In this document: positions 44,163-52,517 of the stretch, in pieces | Numbering within the stretch: position 1 is the first letter of the stretch | How the letters are laid out: every line of letters begins with the position of its first letter | Assembly: GCA_029260295.1 (NCBI GenBank) | Contig: JAJDDN010000008.1 | Location: 62,001 to 126,000, forward strand | Direction: 5' to 3' | Length of the DNA stretch: 64,000 nt | DNA from: Phycisphaerales bacterium | GTDB lineage: Bacteria > Planctomycetota > Phycisphaerae > Phycisphaerales > UBA1924 | The notes under the pieces: model-generated | What the model was told of the DNA's origin: nothing | What the model saw: the letters and a program-made list of their open reading frames with translations, nothing else | Databases searched by the model: none | Made by a program: the position numbers and the translations under genes

Positions 44163-44813
44163 ATGATCACATTCAACTGCGACAACTGCGAAATGCTCAT
44201 CGAGCTCGACGACGACCAAGCCGGCACCAAACATGAATGCCTCAGCTGCGGCGATATCAATAGGGTGCCAAGTCCAGACAGTGTTGATCCTGAGGCTGCC
44301 GCGACGGGTGGTCCTGTTGATCGAGCAGCCAAGGCGGGCTATCCCGCGGACTTCGGGCCTGAGACCAAAATACTTCAGGTTCGTAGATGCTGGTTCCGAT
44401 CTCGGCCGGTTCGGTTCAGCGTGGCCATGCTCGTAGTCGTCGGTTCACTCGTCGGCGTGCTCTGGTCACAGCTCGGTGACCGGTCGATGCTCTGGTACGC
44501 ACTCTTTATCCCGCTTATTGTTGCCGGGGTTGGTCTCATTGCATGGTGGTGGATTGATCGACTCACAGCTTCATTTGAAATCACCACCAAACGAACTATC
44601 ATGCACCGTGGCTTCTTCTCCAAGTCGTCTTCCGAGGTTGTCCATGACAACATACGCAATATTCAGATTGACCAAACATTCCTTCAGCGTCTTGCCAATG
44701 TGGGCCGGGTCGGTATTTCCTCGTCAGGTCAAGACGGCGTAGAAATACAAGTCAACCACCTCGCAAACCCGAATAAACTGCGTGAAATAATCGATCTCTA
44801 CCGTCCGATCTGA
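44163..44813 (+). CDS. Zinc-ribbon plus bacterial PH-domain membrane protein
   Basis: 216 residues. The N-terminus is a zinc ribbon of two Cys pairs (FNCDNCEMLIEL and HECLSCGDIN). A linker leads to two transmembrane helices (about 79-98 and 106-128: FSVAMLVVVGSLVGVLW and YALFIPLIVAGVGLIAWWW), then a bPH2/DUF304 domain with ASFEITTKRTIMHRGFFSKS, SEVVHDNIRNIQIDQTFLQR and NVGRVGISSSGQDGVEIQVN. The domain is related to YdbS/YdbT proteins. The zinc-ribbon fusion to a PH-domain membrane protein is a recognisable planctomycete-style arrangement. Cellular role unknown. Confidence 0.8.
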   Translation: MITFNCDNCEMLIELDDDQAGTKHECLSCGDINRVPSPDSVDPEAAATGGPVDRAAKAGYPADFGPETKILQVRRCWFRSRPVRFSVAMLVVVGSLVGVLWSQLGDRSMLWYALFIPLIVAGVGLIAWWWIDRLTASFEITTKRTIMHRGFFSKSSSEVVHDNIRNIQIDQTFLQRLANVGRVGISSSGQDGVEIQVNHLANPNKLREIIDLYRPI

Positions 44814-44855
44814 CTCAGATGCGCAACGGTTCCAGTCAATATTGAATAGCAAAAA

Positions 44856-44885
44856 GCGTCCAGACCACTGAATGAGACCGGACGC
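44856..44885. terminator. Probable bidirectional terminator
   Basis: GCGTCC (44856-44861) pairs with GGACGC (44880-44885), flanked by AAAAA on the left and CCTTTGG on the right. It lies between the convergent PH-domain and lipoprotein genes; on the minus strand the tail is TTTTT. Confidence 0.7.
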
Positions 44886-44931
44886 CTTTGGTTGGAATCT
44901 CACAGAGTTTTATCTGCAGATCAGTTGGGGT

Positions 44932-45216
44932 TTAGTACCCATTGATGTGGCTTGGCGAGGTCGGTCCAGTGCGGTCTGGCATGCTATAGCCAACGATTTC
45001 AGACCTGTAGCCCTGGAGATGGCCAGGTGAAAAGATCCCGCTTCTTGATCCCGCTTCGACTGCAGAGCCCGCCCCCCGGTACCCCTGGGTATGTCCAGGG
45101 GAAGTAATGGAGTTGTTAGATACCTGCATTGAAGCGGTGGGGGTGGATTCGCATCCGGTGAGCATCAGGGCACCAAGAGCGGTAATAGAGCACGCGATTA
45201 TTTTCTTGCGATTCAT
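44932..45216 (-). CDS. Small lipoprotein with three 24-residue repeats
   Basis: 94 residues. Lipoprotein signal MNRKKIIACSITALGALMLTGC (Cys22). The mature 72 residues contain TSPGHTQGYR (38-47), FSPGHLQGYR (62-71) and TSPSHINGY (86-94), spaced exactly 24 residues, with Ser/Gly-rich linkers. The last repeat ends the protein. AGGA lies seven bases before the ATG. No family recognised; His and Tyr at fixed spacing could bind metal or sugar, but that is guesswork. It follows the ECF sigma gene by about 110 bp on the same strand. Confidence 0.72.
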   Translation of the reverse strand: MNRKKIIACSITALGALMLTGCESTPTASMQVSNNSITSPGHTQGYRGAGSAVEAGSRSGIFSPGHLQGYRSEIVGYSMPDRTGPTSPSHINGY

Positions 45217-45324
45217 GACTTATTCCTTTTGTTGAAGTCTTTGCTGAGATTCAGCTTCTAAAGAAATAGAGCCACAGTTTGTCGTTTGGTTACAAACAAA
45301 AACGGATAGAGTATAAAGTATCTT

Positions 45325-46014
45325 TCAGCCCGCAACGCCACGCGAGTCGATCCGCCCCATCGTTTCGCGGACAATGCGATCACAACGATGGCCCGCAAAC
45401 GAAAATCGCTCGCATAGCTCGGTAATGGATTGTGTTTCGAGCTTCCCAACAAACTGTGACTTGGCCCGGTGCAGCAGCACCTTGACATTGCTCTCGCTGA
45501 TCCGCAAGCATTCCGCGGTTTCTCGCGTGCTCAGCCCCTCGACTAAGCGGAGCATCAGCACCGACCGGTGCATGGTTGATAGCTTGTCAAACGATTGACA
45601 GATCATCTTGACAATCTCCTTGCGGCGTAATCCTTCGCCCTCTTGTCCCTTGCCCTGCTCATGGTGAGCGGATCCATTGGAAAGTATTTCTGCACCGATC
45701 CGTGCTTTGTGCTTTGAATCTTGTGTCTGTTTACGATGGGCCCGGAGCGCCTCGTGGTATGCGATCCGCGTCACCCAGGTCGCGAAGCTCGAACGCCCCT
45801 CAAACTTTGCCAGTGCCGCGTACGCACGGACAAACGCTTCCTGCACGATATCTTCGGCCTCGGTTTCGTTGCGAACAATTGAACGGGCCATCCGATAGAG
45901 CCGCTGATTGTGCCTGCGCATCAATAACTCATAGGCCCCGATGTCTCCAGCAAGAACCCGATCGACCACCTGTTCATCAGACAGAAGCGTCGCGGGGCAC
46001 GGTTCATCTTTCAT
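45325..46014 (-). CDS. ECF RNA polymerase sigma factor (RpoE-like)
   Basis: 229 residues. Sigma region 2: YELLMRRHNQRLYRMARSIV, NETEAEDIVQEAFVRAYAAL, FATWVTRIAYHEALRAHRKQ. Region 4: LSTMHRSVLMLRLVEGLSTR followed by ETAECLRISESNVKVLLHRA. The C-terminal extension (ELCERFSFAGHRCDRIVRET) resembles the tail of other planctomycete and proteobacterial ECF factors, with Cys residues that might bind metal. ATG 46014 leaves a 4 bp gap to the DoxX gene; the frame extends to 46044. No anti-sigma factor is encoded next to it; the DoxX membrane protein is the only partner in the unit. Confidence 0.88.
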   Translation of the reverse strand: MKDEPCPATLLSDEQVVDRVLAGDIGAYELLMRRHNQRLYRMARSIVRNETEAEDIVQEAFVRAYAALAKFEGRSSFATWVTRIAYHEALRAHRKQTQDSKHKARIGAEILSNGSAHHEQGKGQEGEGLRRKEIVKMICQSFDKLSTMHRSVLMLRLVEGLSTRETAECLRISESNVKVLLHRAKSQFVGKLETQSITELCERFSFAGHRCDRIVRETMGRIDSRGVAG

Positions 46015-46018
46015 AAAG

Positions 46019-46438
46019 TTATCCAGCACTCGTAGCACCCTCATTCTTGCTCGGAATTAATCCCTGACCCTTCATTCCCGCAAGCGACGCGAGTGAGTAA
46101 GCACCCAGTGCCATTACGAGATCCCGAACCGCGATGTCATAGAATCCAGCCAGCAGCACATTGACCGAGATGAGCACAAGCCAGATCGCGACTACATACG
46201 CACCGAGACGAGTGAACTTGCTAAGAACAACGATCCCAGCGATGATCTCGATCACGCCGACCACCATCATAAACACCGCTGGGCTCACCGGACTATTCTC
46301 AGAAACGATGCTCGGGAGGTACTTTTCCCATTCGGTGAGTAAATTCAAGAACTTATCGGCTCCTGCAACAATCGGGACCAGCCCAAAGCAGAGTTTGAGT
46401 GGTGTGTATACGCCATTGAGTTGATCGCCTGTGCCCAT
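46019..46438 (-). CDS. DoxX-like integral membrane protein
   Basis: 139 residues from ATG 46438, which follows AGGA at about nine bases; the frame extends to 46495. Four hydrophobic helices: KLCFGLVPIVAGADKFLNLL, VFMMVVGVIEIIAGIVVLSK, GAYVVAIWLVLISVNVLLAG and LVMALGAYSLASLAGM. The length and topology are those of the DoxX/DoxD-like family of small membrane proteins, sometimes tied to redox processes. It is cotranscribed with the ECF sigma factor and may act as its membrane-side regulator; that is inference from position. Confidence 0.75.
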   Translation of the reverse strand: MGTGDQLNGVYTPLKLCFGLVPIVAGADKFLNLLTEWEKYLPSIVSENSPVSPAVFMMVVGVIEIIAGIVVLSKFTRLGAYVVAIWLVLISVNVLLAGFYDIAVRDLVMALGAYSLASLAGMKGQGLIPSKNEGATSAG

Positions 46439-46606
46439 GAGTGTGTTTCCTTTCAGTGATAGACCCACAATCTGGTGATCGGTTACAGCATTCAATCATA
46501 AATTACTTCAATCTCAATTCCTGCCCTATCGAATCTAAACCGCGATCGTGAAAAATCGCCCCTCATTGCCCTAGAACGCCGATTCGAGTCGCCATACACT
46601 CCCCGC

Positions 46607-47824
46607 GTGACACTCAACCCCCAAGAACAGAAGCTCGCAGACACCATCGCCCTCAAAGCCGATGCCCTGCTCGAAGACCTCATCCTCCATGTTGGCACAC
46701 CGACCGGCGGATTCAACGAAACAGGCATCGAGCATACCCGCGATCTGCTCACTTCCCGCCTCATCGAGTTGGGAGCCACCCACACCCAAACCGACCCCGA
46801 CCCAAAGCCCGATTGGCTCCTCGGCGGTCAACCCGGGGGCTACCAACCCAAAACCTCCATCTGCCAGCGGCTCAACGGAGCGACCGAAGGCCGCGTCCTG
46901 ATTGCTGGTCACATGGACACCGTTCATGATCCAGATGGCCCATTCCAGAAACTCGACATCTCAGACGACGGCACAACCGCCATCGGTCCCGGATGCGTGG
47001 ATATGAAGGGTGGGCTCGTCATCGCCGTCGCCGCACTCGAAGCACTCGAAGAGTGCGGCATCGACGCCAACTGGACCTTTACACTGAACGCCGACGAAGA
47101 GACCGGGACCTACCACTCCGCCCAAACCCTCGCCGACCAAGCCAAGCTCCACGACTTCGGGCTCGCGCTCGAACCCGCGATGCCCGGTGGAGAGCTCGTC
47201 ATCGAGCGCATGGGCGCCGGTCAGTTCATGATCGAAACCCATGGCAAATCCGCCCATGTCGGGCGTGCGTTTACCGATGGCATCTCCGCGGTCACCAAGC
47301 TCGCGGAATGTGTTGTTGCGGTGGGGGACATGCCCGATCCTGATAAAGGGCGCATCCTCAATATCGGACCCCTGCAGGGTGGGCCTGTGACCAATGGCGT
47401 GCCCGATCATGCACGCGCCTGGGGGAATGTCCGCTTCCCGGATCAAACAATTGCCGATGAGATTATCACGATGCTCGAAGCACTCAATACATCTGGAGAT
47501 TCCCTGCCCGGAGTGCAGGTCTACCGGAGCTTCAACCGCCCGGCTAAGCCGTTAATTCCAGCGACAGAGACACTTGCATTGCAAGCCCGCTCGGTCGCCG
47601 AATCGCTCGGCCAGAATCTGCCCTTTGCCAAAACCGGGGGCGTCTGCGACGGCAACATCCTTCAGCAAGCCGGGCTCCCGACCATCGACACGGTTGGCGT
47701 ACGCGGCGGCGGTCTCCACACACCCGACGAATGGATCGAAATCCCAAGTCTCGTTGAACGCTGCCAGCTCCTCGCGATCCTCATCGCAAGGTTGTCCGCA
47801 GGCGGTTCCGAATCACACGCGTAA
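46607..47824 (+). CDS. M20-family amidohydrolase/peptidase (ArgE/DapE/CPG2 type)
   Basis: 405 residues, GTG start. Metal-site blocks: VLIAGHMDTVHD (His and Asp), IGPGCVDMKGGLVIA (bridging Asp), TLNADEETGT (catalytic Glu-Glu), LALEPAMPGGELVIERMGAG (Glu ligand) and a C-terminal VRGGGLHTPDEW (His ligand). The lid domain sits between (MIETHGKSAHVGRAFTDG). All di-zinc ligands are intact. The family removes acyl groups or C-terminal Glu from amino-acid derivatives. The next two genes encode a class III aminotransferase and an AstA-like succinyltransferase, so an N-acyl-amino-acid deacylase is the best guess. Confidence 0.88.
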   Translation: MTLNPQEQKLADTIALKADALLEDLILHVGTPTGGFNETGIEHTRDLLTSRLIELGATHTQTDPDPKPDWLLGGQPGGYQPKTSICQRLNGATEGRVLIAGHMDTVHDPDGPFQKLDISDDGTTAIGPGCVDMKGGLVIAVAALEALEECGIDANWTFTLNADEETGTYHSAQTLADQAKLHDFGLALEPAMPGGELVIERMGAGQFMIETHGKSAHVGRAFTDGISAVTKLAECVVAVGDMPDPDKGRILNIGPLQGGPVTNGVPDHARAWGNVRFPDQTIADEIITMLEALNTSGDSLPGVQVYRSFNRPAKPLIPATETLALQARSVAESLGQNLPFAKTGGVCDGNILQQAGLPTIDTVGVRGGGLHTPDEWIEIPSLVERCQLLAILIARLSAGGSESHA

Positions 47825-47846
47825 TCAGTAAGTAAAGGAAAACGAG

Positions 47847-49286
47847 ATGACCACCCCCCAAAGTACAGCCACGCAGACCACCGGCAGCGAACTGCTCAAT
47901 GACCCCGCAATCCACGATGCCTTCAACAACATCGTCGATCAAGTCGCGGCATACTCCGCGCGCATTACCGATGTCCAGCCCCCGACCTCAGACCTCAAAG
48001 TCTCCTTCCAGCAAATGCTCGACGATGCGGCCAAGGTCAAGGGGCGTCCGCTCCTCTACCCGTCTATTTCCTCAGGCGTGGGCAACGGCGCACTCGTTGA
48101 AATGGCCGACGGCTCAGTCAAGTGGGACATGCTTACCGGAATCGGTGTCCACTTCATGGGCCACTCCAATCCAAAGGTCATCAAGGCACAGCTTGATGCA
48201 GCCCTGCTTGACACCACCAAGCACGGCAATCTCCAGACCTCCTACGACGCCGTCACCTTCGGCGAGAAACTCGTCGAGCACGCCTCCAAGACTTCCGATT
48301 TGGCTCATGCCTTCATCACAACATCGGGTGCGATGGCCAACGAATCGGCCATCAAAGTCTGTTACCAGAAGCACGCCCCGGCAACACGGGTGATCGCCTT
48401 TGAGCATTGCTTCATGGGACGCAGCGTCACCATGGCTCAGATCGGAGACTCCGCTGCTGGCCGTCAGGGTGTTCCGCTTTCAACGCAGGTCGATTACATT
48501 CCGTTCTGGAACGACGATCGTGCCAAAGAAATGGGCGGGGCCACCAAGTTCATCGATTACACGCTCGGCCGGCTCGAAAAATACCACGCCCGCTACGCCG
48601 GTCAAATCTCGACCTTCATCTTCGAACTCGTCCAAGGCGAAGGCGGCTTCAATGTCTCCAACCCCGACTACCTCAAGGCCCTCATGGAGTTCTGTAAGGC
48701 CCACGACATCGCGGTATGGGCCGACGAAATCCAGACCTTCGGGCGCACCCAAGAGATGTTCGCATTCGAGTACTACGACCTCGGCAAATACATTGATGTC
48801 CTCACCGTCGGCAAGATGACGCAAGCGTGCGCCACGCTCTACACTGAAGAGTACAACCCCAAAGCCGGCTTGCTCTCTGGTACATTCACCGGGGCAACCG
48901 TCGATTTCACCGTTGGAAACGCCCTCATCGACGAGCTCGCCTCCGGGGAAAACTACGGCCCCAACGGCAAGTTCGCAAAGCACCACGCCGAGTTTACCAA
49001 GCAGGTTCAGGCCCTGGCCGCCAAGCACCCTGAATGGTTCCCAGAAACCAGTTCGCTCACCGGCGGGCTCGGTGGCATGATGCGGTTTACCCCGTTCGGC
49101 GGCGACAAGGCCAAGGTCATCGCGACATGCAAAGCCGCCTACGACGAGGGCGTCATCTGCTTCTGGTGCGGCCACGACCCGTTCCATGTCCGGATGCTCC
49201 CGCCGCTCCCTGTCATGAAGATGGAAGACTGGCCACGCGTCTTTGCATGCATCGAAAAAGCAATGGCCAAAGTTGCATCAAGCTAA
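47847..49286 (+). CDS. Class III PLP-dependent aminotransferase (ornithine/acetylornithine type)
   Basis: 479 residues, longer than ArgD/AstC (about 400) because of an N-terminal extension of roughly 60 residues. Class III features: MLTGIGVHFMGHSNPKVIKA, THGNL-like KHGNLQTSYDAV, TTSGAMANESAIKVCYQK, EHCFMGRSVTMAQI, FIFELVQGEGGFNVSNPDYL, VWADEIQTFGRTQEMF (PLP ring Asp) and LTVGKMTQACATLY with the Schiff-base Lys, then TFTGATVDFTVGNALIDELA. GGAAAAC precedes the ATG. In context it may transaminate an N-succinylated or N-acylated ornithine or related omega-amine; a lysine or 2,4-diaminobutyrate substrate is also possible. Confidence 0.88.
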   Translation: MTTPQSTATQTTGSELLNDPAIHDAFNNIVDQVAAYSARITDVQPPTSDLKVSFQQMLDDAAKVKGRPLLYPSISSGVGNGALVEMADGSVKWDMLTGIGVHFMGHSNPKVIKAQLDAALLDTTKHGNLQTSYDAVTFGEKLVEHASKTSDLAHAFITTSGAMANESAIKVCYQKHAPATRVIAFEHCFMGRSVTMAQIGDSAAGRQGVPLSTQVDYIPFWNDDRAKEMGGATKFIDYTLGRLEKYHARYAGQISTFIFELVQGEGGFNVSNPDYLKALMEFCKAHDIAVWADEIQTFGRTQEMFAFEYYDLGKYIDVLTVGKMTQACATLYTEEYNPKAGLLSGTFTGATVDFTVGNALIDELASGENYGPNGKFAKHHAEFTKQVQALAAKHPEWFPETSSLTGGLGGMMRFTPFGGDKAKVIATCKAAYDEGVICFWCGHDPFHVRMLPPLPVMKMEDWPRVFACIEKAMAKVASS

Positions 49287-49304
49287 CACACGGAGAGCGT
49301 ACAC

Positions 49305-50591
49305 ATGGACCGACTCAGGCAAGCACGCCCCGAAGACATCGACACCCTGTTGGGTCTGGCCCATACGGGCAACTTTATCAATCTGCCACCATTCAAGGAC
49401 CGAATTGCCGAGATGCTCGAGATCTCTGCGCGATCGTTTGATGCAGTACGCGATCTGGAAAGCCCGCCGGAGGATCACGACCGTACCCACGATAACTATA
49501 TATTGGTTCTCGAATCCGACAGCGGCGAATGCCTTGGCACCTCCGCGATCCGGGGTGGGATGATCGCAACGGATCACCCAAATCTTTCCTACCAACTCCT
49601 CAAACTTGTCCGCGAGTCCACACTGCTCTCAAAGAAGGTTCACGCACCAGAAGAACCCGACAATGACGACGATCGAATGATTGTCTCGGGGCGCATGGAG
49701 CATGTCTACGCGATTCTCTTTCAGGACGCCGCCTGCCCCACCGAACTTGGCGGCAATGTCATGCGTCACAATGCGCGAGGCCGGGGGCTCGGGAAGCTTC
49801 TGAGCTACGCACGCTTCCATTATCTCAAGCAGCACACCGATTGGTTCTCTGATCGCATTTTGGCTGAGATGATGGCCCCAATCGACGAGTACAACGACGG
49901 TACCCCGTTCTGGCGCGGGGTCGTCCGTAAGTTCATCAACATGTCTTACGAGGACGCCGATCGTCTATCAACGCACATGGACAAACGCGAGTTCATGTAC
50001 GAACTCCTTCCAAAGTTTGTCAATCTCTCGTTACTCAACGATGATGTGCTAACTTCTTTGGGAAGCATTAATGTTGCCACAAAACCGGCCGCGGAGATGC
50101 TACGGGATCTTGGGTTCACCACAACCCATCGGATTGATCCCTTCGACGCCGGTCCCCACCTTGAGATGCGGCTCAGCAACATGAAGGCTCTGGCTTGTGC
50201 TCCAACGATTGTCCAGGTCGGTGAACCCGGCCGTGACGCTATCGATGCACTGGTGTCCACAGAAGATTCCCCCGACGGCTTCGTCGCGATCCGCACAAGA
50301 GTTGAACACCCGTTCACCCAAGACGCAAGCAACGCACCGGTCATCATCAGTCACGACGCAGCAAACGCACTCCGGATCGCAAACGGAGCCACTGTGACCG
50401 TTAGCCCGCTCAAAATCCAGCCTGACCGTCCGCGTCCAGATCCTATCCCCGCGATCCATCTCCGCGATGAGATCCGTCGCCGTCGCCCGGATGTCGCCGG
50501 CCAATCACTCGCCGCTCTACCGTTCAATGAGGTTGCGCAGATAGTCCAAGATCGCGTTGATCAGATCGAGCGTGAGCTCCAAGACGATTGA
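49305..50591 (+). CDS. AstA-like N-succinyltransferase
   Basis: 428 residues. The first 250 are a GNAT-type fold in two halves as in AstA/AruF arginine/ornithine N-succinyltransferases: MDRLRQARPEDIDTLLGLAH at the start, GGNVMRHNARGRGLGKLLSY (acetyl/succinyl-CoA P-loop), MAPIDEYNDGTPFWRGVVRK, FINMSYEDADRLSTHMDKRE and AAEMLRDLGFTTTHRIDPFD-AGPHLEM, which mirrors the family's late FDAGP motif. The last 80 residues (PDRPRPDPIPAIHLRDEIRR onward) extend beyond usual AstA length (about 340). GGAG precedes the ATG. It closes a three-gene unit. Substrate (arginine, ornithine or another amine) is not decidable here. Confidence 0.85.
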   Translation: MDRLRQARPEDIDTLLGLAHTGNFINLPPFKDRIAEMLEISARSFDAVRDLESPPEDHDRTHDNYILVLESDSGECLGTSAIRGGMIATDHPNLSYQLLKLVRESTLLSKKVHAPEEPDNDDDRMIVSGRMEHVYAILFQDAACPTELGGNVMRHNARGRGLGKLLSYARFHYLKQHTDWFSDRILAEMMAPIDEYNDGTPFWRGVVRKFINMSYEDADRLSTHMDKREFMYELLPKFVNLSLLNDDVLTSLGSINVATKPAAEMLRDLGFTTTHRIDPFDAGPHLEMRLSNMKALACAPTIVQVGEPGRDAIDALVSTEDSPDGFVAIRTRVEHPFTQDASNAPVIISHDAANALRIANGATVTVSPLKIQPDRPRPDPIPAIHLRDEIRRRRPDVAGQSLAALPFNEVAQIVQDRVDQIERELQDD

Positions 50592-50605
50592 TTGCTTTCT
50601 GATGG

Positions 50606-51412
50606 TTATCCAGAGTTCCGACGGAGATTGAGAACAAGCTCAACCTCGCCCACCGCGCGATTGAGTTTGTTGGCGATTTCAAGGGCATTGAGCCCCTGCG
50701 TTGCCAGTTCATCGACCTGTTCTGGGAAAGTCAGCGGGTGCGGTGATTCCTCAATCGGCTTGGCGTTTATTCCTCGATCGATCCGGAAAATCGGTTCTTC
50801 TTTAGGCTTAGGCTTATCAACCACTCGATCCTCATCAACCCATTGCCGATCTTCGCGGTCCTGGTCAAGTCTTGCCCGGTCAAGGGCTTCGGGCGGAACG
50901 CTCGCGTTGGGCAGAGGTGATGGTGCTGGATTGGGAGCTGTTGACTGAGCCGCAGCTTGTTCAAGTTGGGCAATCCGTTCATTGGCCTCTTGGAGTAAAA
51001 CCTCAATCTTGGCCGCCTTATTGTCGAGCACAGCGCCCATCCGTCTCGTCAGGTTCTCAGCATCAACCATCGCTTGTCGGGCTGGATCCATAGAGCCTTT
51101 CGCACGAGTATTGATTTTATCGATCCGCTCAGTCGTATCCCCCATCGTCCGTGTCTGAAGCTTCCGCTTGGCGGAGGATTTCATCACAGATCGCATAATC
51201 ACGAGCAGTGCCAGCAGCACCCCGCCCATAAACAACATGCTCGGCCCCAACGGCTTGTCCTGGCCCTTCCCCAAGGTCTCAAAGAAGCTCTCCGAGCCCG
51301 ATTCTTGTTCGGTTTGCCCATCGGCCGAGGATAAATCCTGCTCTTGCGGGCTCAGGACCGGTTCATCGGTCTGTGGGGTCGATTTTGATGGTGTTTCTGG
51401 GCCGTGCTGCAA
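50606..51412 (-). CDS. Membrane-anchored coiled-coil protein with C-terminal helical (HTH-like) domain
   Basis: 268 residues. N-terminus acidic/Gln-rich and disordered, one transmembrane helix (LGPSMLFMGGVLLALLVIM, about 55-73), a basic stretch (KSSAKRKLQTRT), a coiled coil (AVLDNKAAKIEVLLQEANER-IAQLEQAAA), a Pro/Ala linker, a charged region (RARLDQDREDRQWVDEDRVV) and a C-terminal helical domain VDELATQGLNALEIANKLNR-AVGEVELVLNLRR. The end resembles helix-turn-helix tails of DUF2802/DUF6115-like membrane proteins, but I cannot confirm the family. Divergent from tilS with 40 bp between starts and convergent with the succinyltransferase gene. Confidence 0.75.
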   Translation of the reverse strand: MQHGPETPSKSTPQTDEPVLSPQEQDLSSADGQTEQESGSESFFETLGKGQDKPLGPSMLFMGGVLLALLVIMRSVMKSSAKRKLQTRTMGDTTERIDKINTRAKGSMDPARQAMVDAENLTRRMGAVLDNKAAKIEVLLQEANERIAQLEQAAAQSTAPNPAPSPLPNASVPPEALDRARLDQDREDRQWVDEDRVVDKPKPKEEPIFRIDRGINAKPIEESPHPLTFPEQVDELATQGLNALEIANKLNRAVGEVELVLNLRRNSG

Positions 51413-51452
51413 GATCGGTTCCTTCTGGGATTCTACACAATATCATCTCCGC

Positions 51453-52517
51453 ATGGACTCTGCCCGCCAAGTACCATATCAAACAGGGTCAAACTCAGAT
51501 TTGACCCGCTCGCACCCAACTGTTGCGCCAGTCCTGCGCCGTTGGAGACAACTCACCGGCGGGCTCAATATTCGAGATCACGACCGCCAAACCCTCGTCG
51601 CTTGCTCCGGTGGGGCAGATTCCATGGCTCTCGCCGCCATCCTGGCACTCGTGACCCCCAAACCAATCATCGCCCACATCATCCACGATCTCCGCCCCCC
51701 AAAACTGACCGAATTGGATAAGGACGCGGCCGCCAAACTTGCACACGATTTCGGGTGCGAGTTCGTTGAACGATCTATCCACATTGCTGATCAACCCGGC
51801 AACACCGAGCACAACGCCCGCACCGCCCGCTACGACGCCCTCGAAGAAATCGCCGTTGAACAGAATCTCGACTATATCGCAACGGGCCACCACGCCGACG
51901 ACCAACTCGAAACCATGCTCATGAACCTGTCCAGAGGCGCGGGCCCAAGAGGGCTCGCTGGCATCCACGACGCCCGCCCATTCCGAGGCATTACCATCAT
52001 CCGCCCAATGCTCTGCATCACCCACCAAGACGCCCTTGATCTTTGCGATCATGCAAATTTGTGCTACACCCACGATCACACCAACGACGACCAATCCCTC
52101 ACCAGAAACAAACTCCGTCACCAACTCCTCCCAGTACTCCGAAATCTCGATCCAGATATTGCCACCAAAGCAAGCACCACCGCCGATTCCTGCCGCTCAA
52201 CGGTCCATGCTCTTAAAGAACTGGTCAATCTCCACATCTGGCCATTTGCGACGATGAACAAAGGCACCATCACCTTCACCCGAGATCAGCTCCGCAACCA
52301 ACCAGACGCCGCCTTGGTTGAAATATTTCACATTTGTATCGAACATTTACGAGTAGTTGGTCACGATGGATTGACCCAGCAGACGATTCGTGACTCAATC
52401 CGGGCCATCACCGATTCTTCGACCGAACCACGCACCTGCCGTCTTGGACCTATCGTCATCACTGTGACCGCCAATCAGATCATCATCACCCCATATATTA
52501 AAGAGCCCAAACAATGA
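51453..52517 (+). CDS. tilS: tRNA(Ile)-lysidine synthase
   Basis: 354 residues from ATG 51453; the frame remains open to 51168 but that part is antisense to the divergent gene. PP-loop ATPase motif TLVACSGGADSMALAAILA, then AHIIHDLRP, EHNARTARYDALEEIAVEQN and IATGHHADDQLETMLMNLSR-GAGPRGLAGI, which are diagnostic of TilS. IRPMLCITHQDALDLCDHAN and SLTRNKLRHQLLPVL follow. It converts cytidine 34 of the CAU-anticodon tRNA-Ile to lysidine, an essential step. The C-terminal region is shorter than in Escherichia coli TilS (432 aa). It overlaps the next gene by 4 bp. Confidence 0.92.
   Translation: MDSARQVPYQTGSNSDLTRSHPTVAPVLRRWRQLTGGLNIRDHDRQTLVACSGGADSMALAAILALVTPKPIIAHIIHDLRPPKLTELDKDAAAKLAHDFGCEFVERSIHIADQPGNTEHNARTARYDALEEIAVEQNLDYIATGHHADDQLETMLMNLSRGAGPRGLAGIHDARPFRGITIIRPMLCITHQDALDLCDHANLCYTHDHTNDDQSLTRNKLRHQLLPVLRNLDPDIATKASTTADSCRSTVHALKELVNLHIWPFATMNKGTITFTRDQLRNQPDAALVEIFHICIEHLRVVGHDGLTQQTIRDSIRAITDSSTEPRTCRLGPIVITVTANQIIITPYIKEPKQ

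Noticed and set aside
51168-51452. 95-codon upstream extension of tilS
   Set aside because: It is antisense to the divergent coiled-coil protein and lacks TilS-like sequence; ATG 51453 gives the normal N-terminus.
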